A DNA stretch of 64,000 nt, taken from Amycolatopsis sp. NBC_01480 (GTDB taxonomy: Bacteria > Actinomycetota > Actinomycetes > Mycobacteriales > Pseudonocardiaceae). The notes beneath the pieces were generated by a model that was not told the DNA's origin, ran no database searches, and saw only the letters and a list, made by a program, of their open reading frames with translations. Shown here one piece after another: positions 51,551 through 60,180 of the stretch. Each line of letters begins with the position of its first letter. Positions within the stretch are counted from its first letter, which is position 1. Position numbers and translations under genes: made by a program. Where the stretch lies: contig NZ_CP109442.1 of the NCBI RefSeq assembly GCF_036227205.1, forward strand, positions 6,820,001-6,884,000, in the 5' to 3' direction.

Positions 51551-51594
51551 TCGTGAGTGTTTATGACGGTTCTAACCGGCATGAACACTCACGA
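51551..51594. repeat. dispersed 44-bp palindrome, copy 4, in a divergent promoter region
   Basis: TCGTGAGTGTTTATGACGGT (51551-51570) pairs with ACCGGCATGAACACTCACGA (51575-51594), with only one or two G-T or mismatched positions. Unlike the other copies it stands between two divergent gene starts, the zinc-ribbon gene (start 51469) and the glutamate-synthase-like gene (start 51631), where no terminator is expected. Confidence 0.9.
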
Positions 51595-51630
51595 CCTGCG
51601 CGGCAGCGGGACGGCGGCTAGTTTCTCCCC

Positions 51631-53229
51631 GTGGTCGGAATCAGCGCGGTGAGGTTCGGCGCGGTGGCGCTGCTCGGGCTCGTGGCCCTCGGCGGCGTCG
51701 CGCTGGTGGTGGCGGTCTCGCCCTGGTGGTGGTTCCTCGCCGGGCCGCTGCTGGTGCTCGCGCTGACCGGGGTTTACGACCTGGCCCAGCGCCGGCACTC
51801 GGTGCTGCGGAACTACCCGGTGCTCGGGCACGCCCGGTTCCTGCTGGAGGGCATCCGGCCGGAGCTGCAGCAGTACTTCGTGGAGCGCAACTTCGACGGG
51901 CGGCCGTACGACCGCGATGTCCGCAGCATCGTCTACCAGCGCGCGAAGGGCACGGACGCGGAGGAGCCGTTCGGCACCGAGCGCGACGTGTACGCCGACG
52001 GCTACGAGTTCCTGGTGCACTCGATGGCGCCGGTCAAGGAGCCGGAGACGCCGCCTCGGGTGCGCGTCGGCGGGCCGGATTGCACGAAGCCGTACGACAT
52101 GTCGTTGCTGAATGTCTCGGCGATGAGCTTCGGGGCCTTGTCCGCCAACGCGATCCTGGCGCTCAACCGCGGCGCGGCGCTCGGCGGGTTCGCCCACGAC
52201 ACCGGCGAGGGCGGGCTCAGCGAGTACCACCTGCGCGGCGGCGGCGACCTGATCTGGGAGGTCGGCACCGGCTACTTCGGCTGCCGCACCGCCGACGGGG
52301 ACTTCGACCCGGGCGCGTTCGCGGACAAGGCCGCCCAGGACGCGGTCAAGTGCGTCTCGCTCAAGCTCTCGCAGGGCGCGAAGCCCGGCATCGGCGGGGT
52401 GCTGCCCGGCAGCAAGGTCAACGCCGAGATCGCCCGGGTCCGTGAGGTGCCGGTGGGGCAGACGGTGATTTCCCCGCCGTACCACCGGGTCTTCTCGACG
52501 CCGCGCGAGCTGGTGCGGTTCGTGGCGCGGATGCGGGAGCTGGCGGGCGGCAAGCCGACCGGGTTCAAGCTGTGCGTCGGCTCGCGGCGGCAGGTGCTGG
52601 CGCTGTGCAAGGCGATGGCGGACGAGGGCGTGACGCCGGACTTCATCATCGTCGACGGGTCCGAGGGCGGCACCGGGGCGGCGCCGCTGGAGTTCGCCGA
52701 CCACCTCGGCACGCCGCTGACCGAGGGCCTGATCACCGTCCACAATGCACTCGTCGGGACGGGTCTGCGCGACCGGATCCGCTTGGGCGCCAGCGGCAAG
52801 GTGGCGACCGGGGCGGACATCGTCAAACGGCTGCTGCAGGGCGCCGACTACACCAACGCGGCGCGGGCGATGATGTTCGCCGTCGGCTGCATCCAGTCGC
52901 AGCGCTGCCACACGAACAAGTGCCCGGTCGGCGTCGCCACCCAGGACCCGCGCCGCGGCCGCGCGCTCGAAGTCGGCGACAAGTCCGAGCGGGTGCGGCG
53001 TTACCAGGCCTCGACCGTCGAAGGCGCCGTCCGGATCATGGCCGCGATGGGCGTCTCGGACCCGGCCGGGCTTTCTCCGCACATGCTGCGCCGCCGGCTC
53101 GACCCGCACACCGTCCGCTCGTACGGGGAGCTTTACGACTGGCTCGAGCCCGGCCAGCTGCTGGCCGAGCCGCCGCAGGACTGGGCCGGGGACTGGAAGG
53201 CGGCCGACCCGGACCGGTTCACCGTGTAA
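51631..53229 (+). CDS. FMN-binding glutamate-synthase-family membrane protein
   Basis: The 532-residue protein has two membrane segments at its N-terminus (about residues 8-48) and then a barrel related to the large subunit of glutamate synthase. Blocks include LLNVSAMSFGALSANAILALN, GEGGLSEYHLRGGGDLIWEVGTGYFGCR, KLSQGAKPGIGGVLPGSKV and IIVDGSEGGTGAAPLEFADH. CIQSQRCHTNKCPVGVATQ has the cysteine spacing of the 3Fe-4S cluster. It lacks the glutaminase domain of full GltB (about 1500 residues). Members are called FMN-binding glutamate synthase family proteins, and their reaction is not established. Confidence 0.85.
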   Translation: MVGISAVRFGAVALLGLVALGGVALVVAVSPWWWFLAGPLLVLALTGVYDLAQRRHSVLRNYPVLGHARFLLEGIRPELQQYFVERNFDGRPYDRDVRSIVYQRAKGTDAEEPFGTERDVYADGYEFLVHSMAPVKEPETPPRVRVGGPDCTKPYDMSLLNVSAMSFGALSANAILALNRGAALGGFAHDTGEGGLSEYHLRGGGDLIWEVGTGYFGCRTADGDFDPGAFADKAAQDAVKCVSLKLSQGAKPGIGGVLPGSKVNAEIARVREVPVGQTVISPPYHRVFSTPRELVRFVARMRELAGGKPTGFKLCVGSRRQVLALCKAMADEGVTPDFIIVDGSEGGTGAAPLEFADHLGTPLTEGLITVHNALVGTGLRDRIRLGASGKVATGADIVKRLLQGADYTNAARAMMFAVGCIQSQRCHTNKCPVGVATQDPRRGRALEVGDKSERVRRYQASTVEGAVRIMAAMGVSDPAGLSPHMLRRRLDPHTVRSYGELYDWLEPGQLLAEPPQDWAGDWKAADPDRFTV

Positions 53230-53386
53230 CGCGCTCCGGTGTATCGGTCCGGATTCGGGGCATAGGCCGATCGTGGTCCCGGGGCTAGGCTGAGCTGAGG
53301 TTGACGGGACAGGGCATGGTCCGGAAAGGCTGGATGTTCTGTCGAACGATGCTCTGTGGAACACAGTAGAGCGGGATACCACGCCG

Positions 53387-54586
53387 ATGATGTCCGCCGA
53401 CCGTCTGGGCGCCCCGGGCTTCCGGCTGCGGGTGCTGCTGATCGAGGACGACGACGGCGACGCGCTCCTGGTCGAGGAGATGCTCGCCGACGCGAAGCTC
53501 GCCACCACGCTCGCGCGGGTGCGGACGCTGGCCGGGGCGCTGGCCGGGCCGGTCGCCGTCGACTGCGTGCTGCTGGACCTGCAGCTGCCGGACGCGATGG
53601 GGCTGACCGGGCTGACCCGGCTGCTACGGCACACGCCCGGCACCGCCGTGGTGGTGCTGACCGGCCAGGACGACGAGGCCACCGGGGTCGCGGCGGTCGC
53701 CGCCGGCGCCCAGGACTACCTGGGCAAGGGCCAGGTCGACGGGCCGTTGCTGGGCAAGGCGCTGCGCTACGCCTGGGAGCGCAAGCGCGCCGAATTGGCG
53801 GAGCAGCAACTGCTCCAGCAGCAGCTGCTGGCCAGTGAGAACGCGCGCCTGGAGCGCGGGCTGCTGCCGACGCCGTTGCTCGCCGACCGCCACCTGAGCC
53901 TGGCCGCGAAGTACCGGCCCGGCCGCAACGGCTCGCTGCTCGGCGGGGATTTCTACGACGCCATCGAGCTGCCCGACGGCCGGGTGCAGCTGGTGATCGG
54001 CGACGTCTGCGGCCACGGCCCGGACGAGGCGGCGCTGGGCGTCGCGTTGCGCATCGCCTGGCGCGCGCTGGTGCTGGCCGGGCTGCCGACGGCCGAGGTG
54101 CTGGCCACCGTCGAGCGGGTGCTGGTCCACGAGCGGATCCGGCCGCTGTTCGCGACGCTGTGCATGGTCGAGGTCGCGCCCGGCCGCGATTCGCTCCGGA
54201 TGAGCCTGGCCGGGCACCCGCCGCCGCTGGTCGCCACGCGCGACGGCGGCGGGCACCTGCTGCCAGGGGAGAAGCTGGGCGTGCCGCTCGGCCTGATCCC
54301 GGACGCGCGGTGGGATCCCCTCGACGTGGCGCTGGAGCCGGGCTGGTCGCTGCTGCTCTACACCGACGGGGTCTTCGAGGGCCGGGTCGGCGAGGGCCCG
54401 GCGCGCCTGGGCCACGAGAAGATGGCGGAGCTGCTCCTGCGGCTGCTGCGCGAGGCCGGTCCGGATGCCGACCGCGGCGTGGTGCTGGACCGGCTGATCA
54501 CCCGCGTCGAGGAGCTGAACGCGGGCGCCCTCGACGACGACGTCGCCCTCGCCATGCTCACGCACGTTCCGGAGGCGGGCGGATGA
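53387..54586 (+). CDS. receiver domain-SpoIIE phosphatase regulator (PP2C type)
   Basis: This 399-residue protein fuses a response-regulator receiver (residues 14-130; phosphoacceptor Asp64 in VLLDLQLPD, with VVVLTGQDD and YLGKG) to a SpoIIE/PP2C phosphatase (about 165-395). The phosphatase has GGDFYDAIELPDGR, IGDVCGHGPDEAALG and GALDDDVALAML, so the metal-binding Asp residues are present. A short coiled segment rich in Gln/Leu links them. Such proteins dephosphorylate STAS antagonists when their receiver is phosphorylated. It is the first gene of a five-gene cassette; the next gene overlaps it (ATGA, 54583-54586). Confidence 0.92.
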   Translation: MMSADRLGAPGFRLRVLLIEDDDGDALLVEEMLADAKLATTLARVRTLAGALAGPVAVDCVLLDLQLPDAMGLTGLTRLLRHTPGTAVVVLTGQDDEATGVAAVAAGAQDYLGKGQVDGPLLGKALRYAWERKRAELAEQQLLQQQLLASENARLERGLLPTPLLADRHLSLAAKYRPGRNGSLLGGDFYDAIELPDGRVQLVIGDVCGHGPDEAALGVALRIAWRALVLAGLPTAEVLATVERVLVHERIRPLFATLCMVEVAPGRDSLRMSLAGHPPPLVATRDGGGHLLPGEKLGVPLGLIPDARWDPLDVALEPGWSLLLYTDGVFEGRVGEGPARLGHEKMAELLLRLLREAGPDADRGVVLDRLITRVEELNAGALDDDVALAMLTHVPEAGG

Positions 54587-56142
54587 ACGGGGGCGCGGAA
54601 TCGTCGTGGCCGATCCGCCGCTGGGTCACGCTGATCGCCATGACCGAGGCCGTGCTGCTGCTCGCGGCGCTCGCCGGCGGCGGGGTCGCGCTCACCAACC
54701 TGAACGGCGCCCGCACCCGGCTGCTGGACGAGACCGGGCCACAACTGTTGCAGGCCAACGCTTTGGCGCAGTCGCTGCTCAACCAGGAGACCGGCATCCG
54801 CGGGTACCTGCTGACCGGGCAGCGCGATTTCCTCCAGCCCTACATCGACGGCCGGCAGGCCCAGACCGACGCGGCGGAGGCGATGCGCGGCCTCGGCGCG
54901 ACACCGGGCACGGAGACCGGCAACGACCTCGAAGGCGTGCTCCGGGCGGCGAAAGCCTGGCAGGACGTGGCCGCCGCGCCCGGCCTGGTCGGCTCCGACC
55001 GGCCGTCACCCTCGCAGGCGGACCGCGGCAAGACGCTGTTCGACCAGGTCCGCGCGAGCCTGGCGACGCTGAACGCGCACCTGTCGGCCGCCCGCGACAC
55101 CGGCCGTGACGCGCTGAACGGCGCGTCCCAGGTGCTCACCGTGGCGCTGGCCGTGATCACCGTGCTGGTGGTGCTCCTGTTCGTGCTGCTCTACCTGTGG
55201 CTGCGCCGCACCATCACCCGGCCGATCACGCGGCTGGCCGAGGAGGTGCGCGTGGTCTCGGACGACGACCTGCACCACCCCGTGCTCGGCAGCGGGCCGC
55301 GTGAGCTGGTGAAGCTGGGCGCGGACGTCGAGGCGATGCGGCAGCGGATCGTCGACGAGGTCAGTGCACTGGAGCGCGCACACGCCCTGCTCGACGTCCG
55401 GACCCAGGCGCTGGAGCGATCCAACTCCGACCTGGAGCAGTTCGCGTACGTCGCCTCACACGACTTGCAGGAGCCGCTGCGCAAGGTGGCGAGCTTCTGC
55501 CAACTGCTGGAACGCCGGTACAAAAGGCAGCTGGACGAGCGTGGCGAGCAGTACATCGCCTTCGCCGTCGACGGCGCGAAGCGGATGCAGAGCCTGATCA
55601 ACGACCTGCTCTCGTTCTCCCGCGTCGGCCGGCGCACCGGCGAGCCGGTGGTCCTCGACTCGGGCCGGCTGCTCGACCAGGCGCTCGCCAACCTCGCGGC
55701 GGTGCTCGAGGAGGCCGGCGCCCGGGTCGAGCGCGGCGAGCTGCCCGAGGTGCGCGGCGAGGAGTCGCTCCTCACCGCGGTGCTGCAGAACCTGGTGAAC
55801 AACGCGCTGAAGTTCCACGACGACGAGCCGCCCGTGGTCCGCGTCGAAGCCGAGCGCGACGGTGCCGTGTGGCTGTTTTCCGTCACTGACAACGGAATCG
55901 GCATCGAAGAGCAGTACGCCGACCGCATCTTCGTGATCTTCCAGCGGCTGCACAGCAAGACCGCCTACGCCGGGACCGGCATCGGGCTGGCCATGTGCCG
56001 CAGGATCGTCGAGCACCACGGCGGGCGGATCTGGCTGGACACCGCGTACACCGGGGGCAGCCGCTTCCGCTTCACCCTGCCCGTGGTGGCCCAGAAGTCC
56101 ACAGTGGACTCATTGCCCGGGAGCCGGAAAGAGGACGCATGA
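54583..56142 (+). CDS. CHASE3-HAMP sensor histidine kinase
   Basis: The 519-residue kinase has two membrane segments (about 14-37 and 187-207) enclosing an extracytoplasmic CHASE3-type domain ([23 protein letters not shown]). A HAMP linker (residues about 205-260) follows. The dimerisation helix [16 protein letters not shown] contains the phosphorylated His293, of the phytochrome/Rcp-type class. The ATPase domain has [12 protein letters not shown] (N box), [13 protein letters not shown] (G1) and [20 protein letters not shown] (G2). It probably phosphorylates the neighbouring receiver proteins. Its stop overlaps the next start. Confidence 0.92.
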   Translation: MNGGAESSWPIRRWVTLIAMTEAVLLLAALAGGGVALTNLNGARTRLLDETGPQLLQANALAQSLLNQETGIRGYLLTGQRDFLQPYIDGRQAQTDAAEAMRGLGATPGTETGNDLEGVLRAAKAWQDVAAAPGLVGSDRPSPSQADRGKTLFDQVRASLATLNAHLSAARDTGRDALNGASQVLTVALAVITVLVVLLFVLLYLWLRRTITRPITRLAEEVRVVSDDDLHHPVLGSGPRELVKLGADVEAMRQRIVDEVSALERAHALLDVRTQALERSNSDLEQFAYVASHDLQEPLRKVASFCQLLERRYKRQLDERGEQYIAFAVDGAKRMQSLINDLLSFSRVGRRTGEPVVLDSGRLLDQALANLAAVLEEAGARVERGELPEVRGEESLLTAVLQNLVNNALKFHDDEPPVVRVEAERDGAVWLFSVTDNGIGIEEQYADRIFVIFQRLHSKTAYAGTGIGLAMCRRIVEHHGGRIWLDTAYTGGSRFRFTLPVVAQKSTVDSLPGSRKEDA

Positions 56143-56576
56143 CCGAGAGCTTCGGCCCGATCGACATCCTGCTCGTCGAGGACGATCCCGGCGACGTGCT
56201 GATGACGCGGGAGGCGTTCGAGCACCACAAGATCCGCAACCCGCTGTACGTGGTGTCCGACGGCGTCGAGGCGCTGCAGTTCCTGCGCCAGGAGGACCCG
56301 TACGCCGACGCGCCGCGGCCCGGGCTGGTCCTGCTGGACCTGAACCTGCCCCGCAAGGACGGGCGCGAGGTGCTGGCCGAGGTCAAGGCCGCGCCCGAGC
56401 TGCGCTGCATCCCGGTGGTGGTGCTGACCACCTCCGAGGCCGAGGAGGACATCCTGCGCAGCTACGACCTGCACGCCAACGCGTACGTGACCAAGCCGGT
56501 GGACTTCGACCGGTTTGTCGAGGTCGTCCGCCAGATCGACGATTTCTGGGTCACCGTCGTCAAGTTGCCCCGCTGA
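56139..56576 (+). CDS. stand-alone response regulator (Rcp1 type)
   Basis: The 145-residue protein is a single receiver domain: [18 protein letters not shown], phosphoacceptor Asp67 in [25 protein letters not shown], and [12 protein letters not shown] with the conserved Lys. It has no output domain, as in Rcp1 and other single-domain regulators that pair with CHASE3/phytochrome-like kinases. It may act as a phosphate carrier or sink for the kinase gene that overlaps it upstream (ATGA). Confidence 0.93.
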   Translation: MTESFGPIDILLVEDDPGDVLMTREAFEHHKIRNPLYVVSDGVEALQFLRQEDPYADAPRPGLVLLDLNLPRKDGREVLAEVKAAPELRCIPVVVLTTSEAEEDILRSYDLHANAYVTKPVDFDRFVEVVRQIDDFWVTVVKLPR

Positions 56577-56621
56577 GCCGGTGGCGTGCGCGCGGTTGTT
56601 GCTGCACGATTGACATTCGTG

Positions 56622-57008
56622 ATGTCTTCCCGGGATATTCCCGCCGCCCGCCCGGACAGCGGCGAGCTCCAGGTCACCGTGCGCTGGCGCGGTGACGCGG
56701 CGGTGGTGGCCGTGGCGGGTGAGATCGACCTGGTCACCGCGCCGGAATTCGACGAGGTCGTGGCCGGCGTCGTGGACCAGGGCCCGGCGGTGCTGGTGGT
56801 CGACCTGTGCGCGGTCTCGTTCCTCAGCTCGGCCGGCCTGCAGGTGCTCGCGGGCGCCCACCGGCGGCTCGGCGAGCGCGGCCTGCGGGCGGTCACCACC
56901 TCGACCGTCACGTCGAGGCCGTTCACCAGCACCGGCCTGGACACCTGGATCGGGCTGTTCGGCTCGGTCGACGAGGCGCTGGCCGCCACCCCGGGAACGG
57001 GGGAGTGA
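56622..57008 (+). CDS. STAS-domain anti-sigma factor antagonist
   Basis: The 128-residue protein has the SpoIIAA/RsbV fold: LQVTVRWRGDAAVVAVAGEIDL, PAVLVVDLCAVSFLSSAGLQV and RPFTSTGLDTWIGLFGSVDEAL. The position of phosphorylatable Ser58 of SpoIIAA is a Ser here (FLSSAG), so it can be the substrate of the kinase-like anti-sigma factor encoded next and of the PP2C phosphatase upstream. GTG 56619 is in frame just before the chosen ATG 56622. Its TGA overlaps the GTG of the next gene. Confidence 0.9.
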   Translation: MSSRDIPAARPDSGELQVTVRWRGDAAVVAVAGEIDLVTAPEFDEVVAGVVDQGPAVLVVDLCAVSFLSSAGLQVLAGAHRRLGERGLRAVTTSTVTSRPFTSTGLDTWIGLFGSVDEALAATPGTGE

Positions 57009-57448
57009 GCGTGCCGGTGACCGACGACGGCGCCTTGCCGGTCGCGCCCTTGCGCTGCGACGGCGTGCCGGCCGAGCCCCGCGCCCTGCGCACTCTGCGC
57101 CACCGGCTCACGGCGTGGGCGCTGGCGGCCGGCATCGAGCCGGACCTGGCCCAGGACATCGCGCTGGCCGGATACGAGGCGCTGGCGAACGTCGCGGACC
57201 ACGCGTACCAGAACAACCACGGCGGCCTGGTGGACCTGGAGGCCTCGCTGGACGGCGGCCGCGTCGAGGTCGTGATCACCGACCACGGCCAGTGGCGCCC
57301 GCCGGTGGCCGACTCGGCCCGGGTGTCCTTGCGCGGGCGCGGGTTGATGCTGCTGCGCGCGAGCGCGGACGCCGCGGAGATCACCCCCGGCGCGGACGGC
57401 ACTGTGGTGACCCTGGGCTGGAACCTGCCGGTCCCGTCGTCACACTGA
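57005..57448 (+). CDS. anti-sigma factor kinase (HATPase_c_2, RsbW/SpoIIAB type)
   Basis: The 147-residue protein has a GHKL ATPase fold. The N box is IALAGYEALANVADHAY, and G1-like VVITDHGQWRPP and G2-like LRGRGLMLLRASADAA follow. RsbW-type proteins bind a sigma factor and phosphorylate the STAS antagonist. GTG 57005 overlaps the STAS gene's stop (GTGA), so the two are translationally coupled. No sigma-factor gene is in the window, so its target is encoded elsewhere. The end overlaps the convergent CoA-ligase gene by 9 bp. Confidence 0.88.
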   Translation: MSVPVTDDGALPVAPLRCDGVPAEPRALRTLRHRLTAWALAAGIEPDLAQDIALAGYEALANVADHAYQNNHGGLVDLEASLDGGRVEVVITDHGQWRPPVADSARVSLRGRGLMLLRASADAAEITPGADGTVVTLGWNLPVPSSH

Positions 57449-59062
57449 CGGGCTCGGCACCCCGGCCGCGCGGCGGCGCAGCAGGTAGCGCTGCACCTTG
57501 CCGGTCGGATTCCGGGGCAGGGCCTCGACGAACTCCAGCCGCCGCGGGTATTTGTACGGCGCGGCAAGGGATTTCGCGAAGTCCTGCAGTTCCGTGGCCT
57601 TGGCGGGCGATGGCGTGACACCCTCGCGCAGCACGACGTACGCGGCCACCACCGAGCCGCGGGCCTCGTCCGGGGCGGCGACCACCGCGCACTCCATGAC
57701 GTCCGGGTGGCGCAGCAGTACTTCCTCGACTTCGGGGCCGGCGATGTTGTAGCCCGAGGACACGATCATGTCGTCGCTGCGGGCGCGGTAGTGGAAGTAG
57801 CCGTCCTCGTCGCGGGTGTAGGTGTCGCCGGTGAGGTTCCAGCCGTCCTGCACGAACACGGACTGGCGGTCGTCGGCGAGGTAGCGGCAGCCGGTGGGGC
57901 CCTGCACCGCGAGCCGGCCCGCGGTGCCGTCCGGGACCGGGTGGCCGTCCTCGTCGACGATGCGGGCGCGGTAGCCCGGCACGACGCGGCCGGTGGAGCC
58001 CGGGCGCGCGTCGCCGTCGGCGGCGGAGATGAAGACGTGCAGCATCTCGGTGCTGCCGATGCCGTCGATCAGCCAATGCCCGGTCGCTTCGTGGAAGTCG
58101 GTGGCCACCGCGGCCGGCAGCGCCTCGCCCGCCGACACCGCGCGCCGCAGCCCGCGCAGCAACGGCTTTCGATCGGAAGCCAGGATCGCGCGGTACGCGG
58201 TGGGCGCGGTGAACAGCACCGTGACGCCGTGCGCGGCCGCCAGCTCGGCCAGCTCCAGGGGAGTGGCCCGCTCGACCAGCAGCGTGGCCGCGCCCGCGTG
58301 CAGCGGGAACACCAGCAGGCCGCCGAGCCCGAAGGTGAACGCCAGCGGCGGGGTGCCGGTGAACAGGTCGTCCGGCTCCGGCTTCACCACGTGCCGCGAG
58401 AAGGTGTCCGCGATGGCGATCAGGTCGCGGTGGAAGTGCATGGTCGCCTTCGGGCGGCCGGTGGTGCCCGAGGTGAACGCCAGGATCGCCACGTCGTCGG
58501 CGGCCGTGGCCACGTCGTCGAACGTCGGCGGCTGCCCGGCACAGCGGGCGGCGAGGTCCTCGGGCGAGTCACCGCCGTACGCGAGCACGGGCAGGTCGAA
58601 CGTCTGCAATTCCCCGGTATAGCGGTGATCGGACAGCGCGAGCGCCGGCGAGGCGGCCTCGATGATCTTCGTCAGCTCGTGCGCGCGCAGCATCGGCATG
58701 GTCGTGACGGCGACCGCGCCCGCCTTCAGCACGCCCAGCCAGCACGCGGCCAGCCACGGGGTGTTCGGCCCGCGCAGCAGCACCCGGTTGCCGGGCACCA
58801 CGCCCAGCCCGGCCAGCGTCCCGGCCACCTGGTTCGCGTGGGCCAGCAGCTCGCCGTACGTCCACGTGGTGTCCGCGGACAACACCGCGCGACGCTCGGC
58901 GCCCCAGCGCGCGCCGGCGCCGTCCAGCAGCCGGGTCGCGGCATTGAGACGTGCGGGGTAGGCCAGCTCGGGCAGGTCGAAGACCAGCTCCGGCCACTGT
59001 CCGGCGGGCGGCAGGTTGTCCCGGCAGAAGGTGTCCACGTGGGCACTGGGCGAGAGCGGCAC
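57440..59062 (-). CDS. acyl/aryl-CoA ligase (benzoate-CoA-ligase-like, ANL superfamily)
   Basis: The 540-residue adenylating enzyme activates a carboxylic acid with ATP and joins it to CoA. Motifs include ILAFTSGTTGRPKATMHFH (P-loop, A3), GTPPLAFTFGLGG, GIGSTEMLHVF (A5), and GWNLTGDTYTRDEDGYFHYRARSDDMI (A7-A8). PRNPTGKVQRYLL has the catalytic Lys of A10. Overall it is nearest to benzoate- and 2-aminobenzoate-CoA ligases, but the acid is uncertain. GTG 59062 lies 6 bp after GAGG. A perfect short palindrome upstream suggests TetR-type control, though no regulator gene is beside it. Confidence 0.88.
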   Translation of the reverse strand: MPLSPSAHVDTFCRDNLPPAGQWPELVFDLPELAYPARLNAATRLLDGAGARWGAERRAVLSADTTWTYGELLAHANQVAGTLAGLGVVPGNRVLLRGPNTPWLAACWLGVLKAGAVAVTTMPMLRAHELTKIIEAASPALALSDHRYTGELQTFDLPVLAYGGDSPEDLAARCAGQPPTFDDVATAADDVAILAFTSGTTGRPKATMHFHRDLIAIADTFSRHVVKPEPDDLFTGTPPLAFTFGLGGLLVFPLHAGAATLLVERATPLELAELAAAHGVTVLFTAPTAYRAILASDRKPLLRGLRRAVSAGEALPAAVATDFHEATGHWLIDGIGSTEMLHVFISAADGDARPGSTGRVVPGYRARIVDEDGHPVPDGTAGRLAVQGPTGCRYLADDRQSVFVQDGWNLTGDTYTRDEDGYFHYRARSDDMIVSSGYNIAGPEVEEVLLRHPDVMECAVVAAPDEARGSVVAAYVVLREGVTPSPAKATELQDFAKSLAAPYKYPRRLEFVEALPRNPTGKVQRYLLRRRAAGVPSPSV

Positions 59063-59102
59063 GGTAAACCTCGCTTCCGGTGCAGTCCGGCACCAGAACG
59101 CC

Positions 59103-59115
59103 ACTGTAATACAGT
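59103..59115. promoter_or_regulatory. operator-like palindrome upstream of the CoA ligase
   Basis: ACTGTAATACAGT is a perfect 13-bp palindrome (6-bp arms around one A), 41 bp upstream of the ligase start codon on the minus strand and in a locally less GC-rich spot. TetR-type regulators of acyl-CoA genes often bind such sites. Confidence 0.6.
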
Positions 59116-59144
59116 TTACGATCGTCAGGAAGACGCAACAACGC

Positions 59145-60017
59145 TCAGTCCGTGGCGGGTGGTTTCCACACGTTGTCGCCCGTTGTGGTGACCGGGACGG
59201 GTGCGGTTTCCGTTGTGCCGTAATGGCCTGGTGGCAGCTTCCGCCGCTGTTGCGCGATGATCACCGCGGCCTGGAGCGCGAGGCACAGTGCCACGTAGCC
59301 GACGATCAGCCCGGTGAAGGCGTGCGGCTGGCGGCCTTCGTTGATGACGTCGAAGATCACCGGCACCGAGTAGATCGCGGGTGTGCTGGCCAGGATCGCC
59401 TCGCGGCGCAGCAGTCCGTCCGCGGCGAGGGAGCCGTCGTCTTCGGCGAGCACCGGCTGGCGCAGCGTGCTGCGCAGCACTACGCCGGTGCAGATCGCGC
59501 CCACCGCGAGCAGGCCGAGCCAGCTCCACGCGTACGTCCGCGCCCCGGCGGCGAACATCGACACCGCCAGCGCGGCCCCGCCGGCGAAGGTGACGGCCGC
59601 CGTCGCGACGTACCAGCCGTCGACCACTCCCGTCGGCCGGGCGACACCGGTGAGGGGATGGGGCACCAGCTCGACGAGATTGCGCTCGCGGAGCCGGCGG
59701 GCCCGCCACAGCCCGACCTGGATGGCGGCGTAGATGAAGAACATCGGGACGCTCTCGGTCATCTCCTCCCTGCGCACGCCCGGCAGCCACTCCAGGCTCA
59801 GATACGCCAGGGTGCCCACGACGGCGAGTACCGCGTACACCGGAAATGTGCGGAGCCACGTGCCGGGCGCGAGGTGGGCCGCGATCCGGATGGACAGCAG
59901 CCGCGTCGGCCGGTCCACCTCGACCCCGTGCCGGCGCAGCCACCTGCGCCCGGCGTCGAGCTCCGCGGACGACGGTTCGGCCGGCAGTCTTCGCCGGCGC
60001 GCCAGGAAGTTGTTCAT
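59145..60017 (-). CDS. integral membrane protein, function unknown
   Basis: The 290-residue protein starts MNNFLARRRRLPAEPSSAELDAGRRWL, then has about six hydrophobic segments: WLRTFPVYAVLAVVGTLAYL, MFFIYAAIQVGLW, GWYVATAAVTFAGGAALAVS, SWLGLLAVGAICTGVVLR, AIYSVPVIFDVI, and GLIVGYVALCLALQAAVII. I do not recognise the family. ATG 60017 is chosen for the Arg-rich start, but ATG 60044 is possible. It lies between the ligase and PBP genes on the same strand, and a hairpin separates it from the PBP. Confidence 0.65.
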   Translation of the reverse strand: MNNFLARRRRLPAEPSSAELDAGRRWLRRHGVEVDRPTRLLSIRIAAHLAPGTWLRTFPVYAVLAVVGTLAYLSLEWLPGVRREEMTESVPMFFIYAAIQVGLWRARRLRERNLVELVPHPLTGVARPTGVVDGWYVATAAVTFAGGAALAVSMFAAGARTYAWSWLGLLAVGAICTGVVLRSTLRQPVLAEDDGSLAADGLLRREAILASTPAIYSVPVIFDVINEGRQPHAFTGLIVGYVALCLALQAAVIIAQQRRKLPPGHYGTTETAPVPVTTTGDNVWKPPATD

Positions 60018-60135
60018 GGCCTCACTCCCCCAGAAATCGGCCATCGGATACCCGATGGTCACACGATGGCCGAAACCTCGTCAACCACGCGGATCGACCG
60101 GGATGCAAGCGTGACCAGCGGGTTCCGGGGGAGCG

Positions 60136-60173
60136 CCGCCACTCCCGCCGCCGGGCGGCGAGGGGAGTGGCGG
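60136..60173 (-). terminator. hairpin after the PBP gene
   Basis: CCGCCACTCCC (60136-60146) is the exact complement of GGGAGTGGCGG (60163-60173), and the loop itself contains a CCGCC/GGCGG pair. It lies 8 bp beyond the end of the leftward PBP gene. No T-run is seen, so termination strength is uncertain. Confidence 0.6.
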
Positions 60174-60180
60174 GCCGGGC

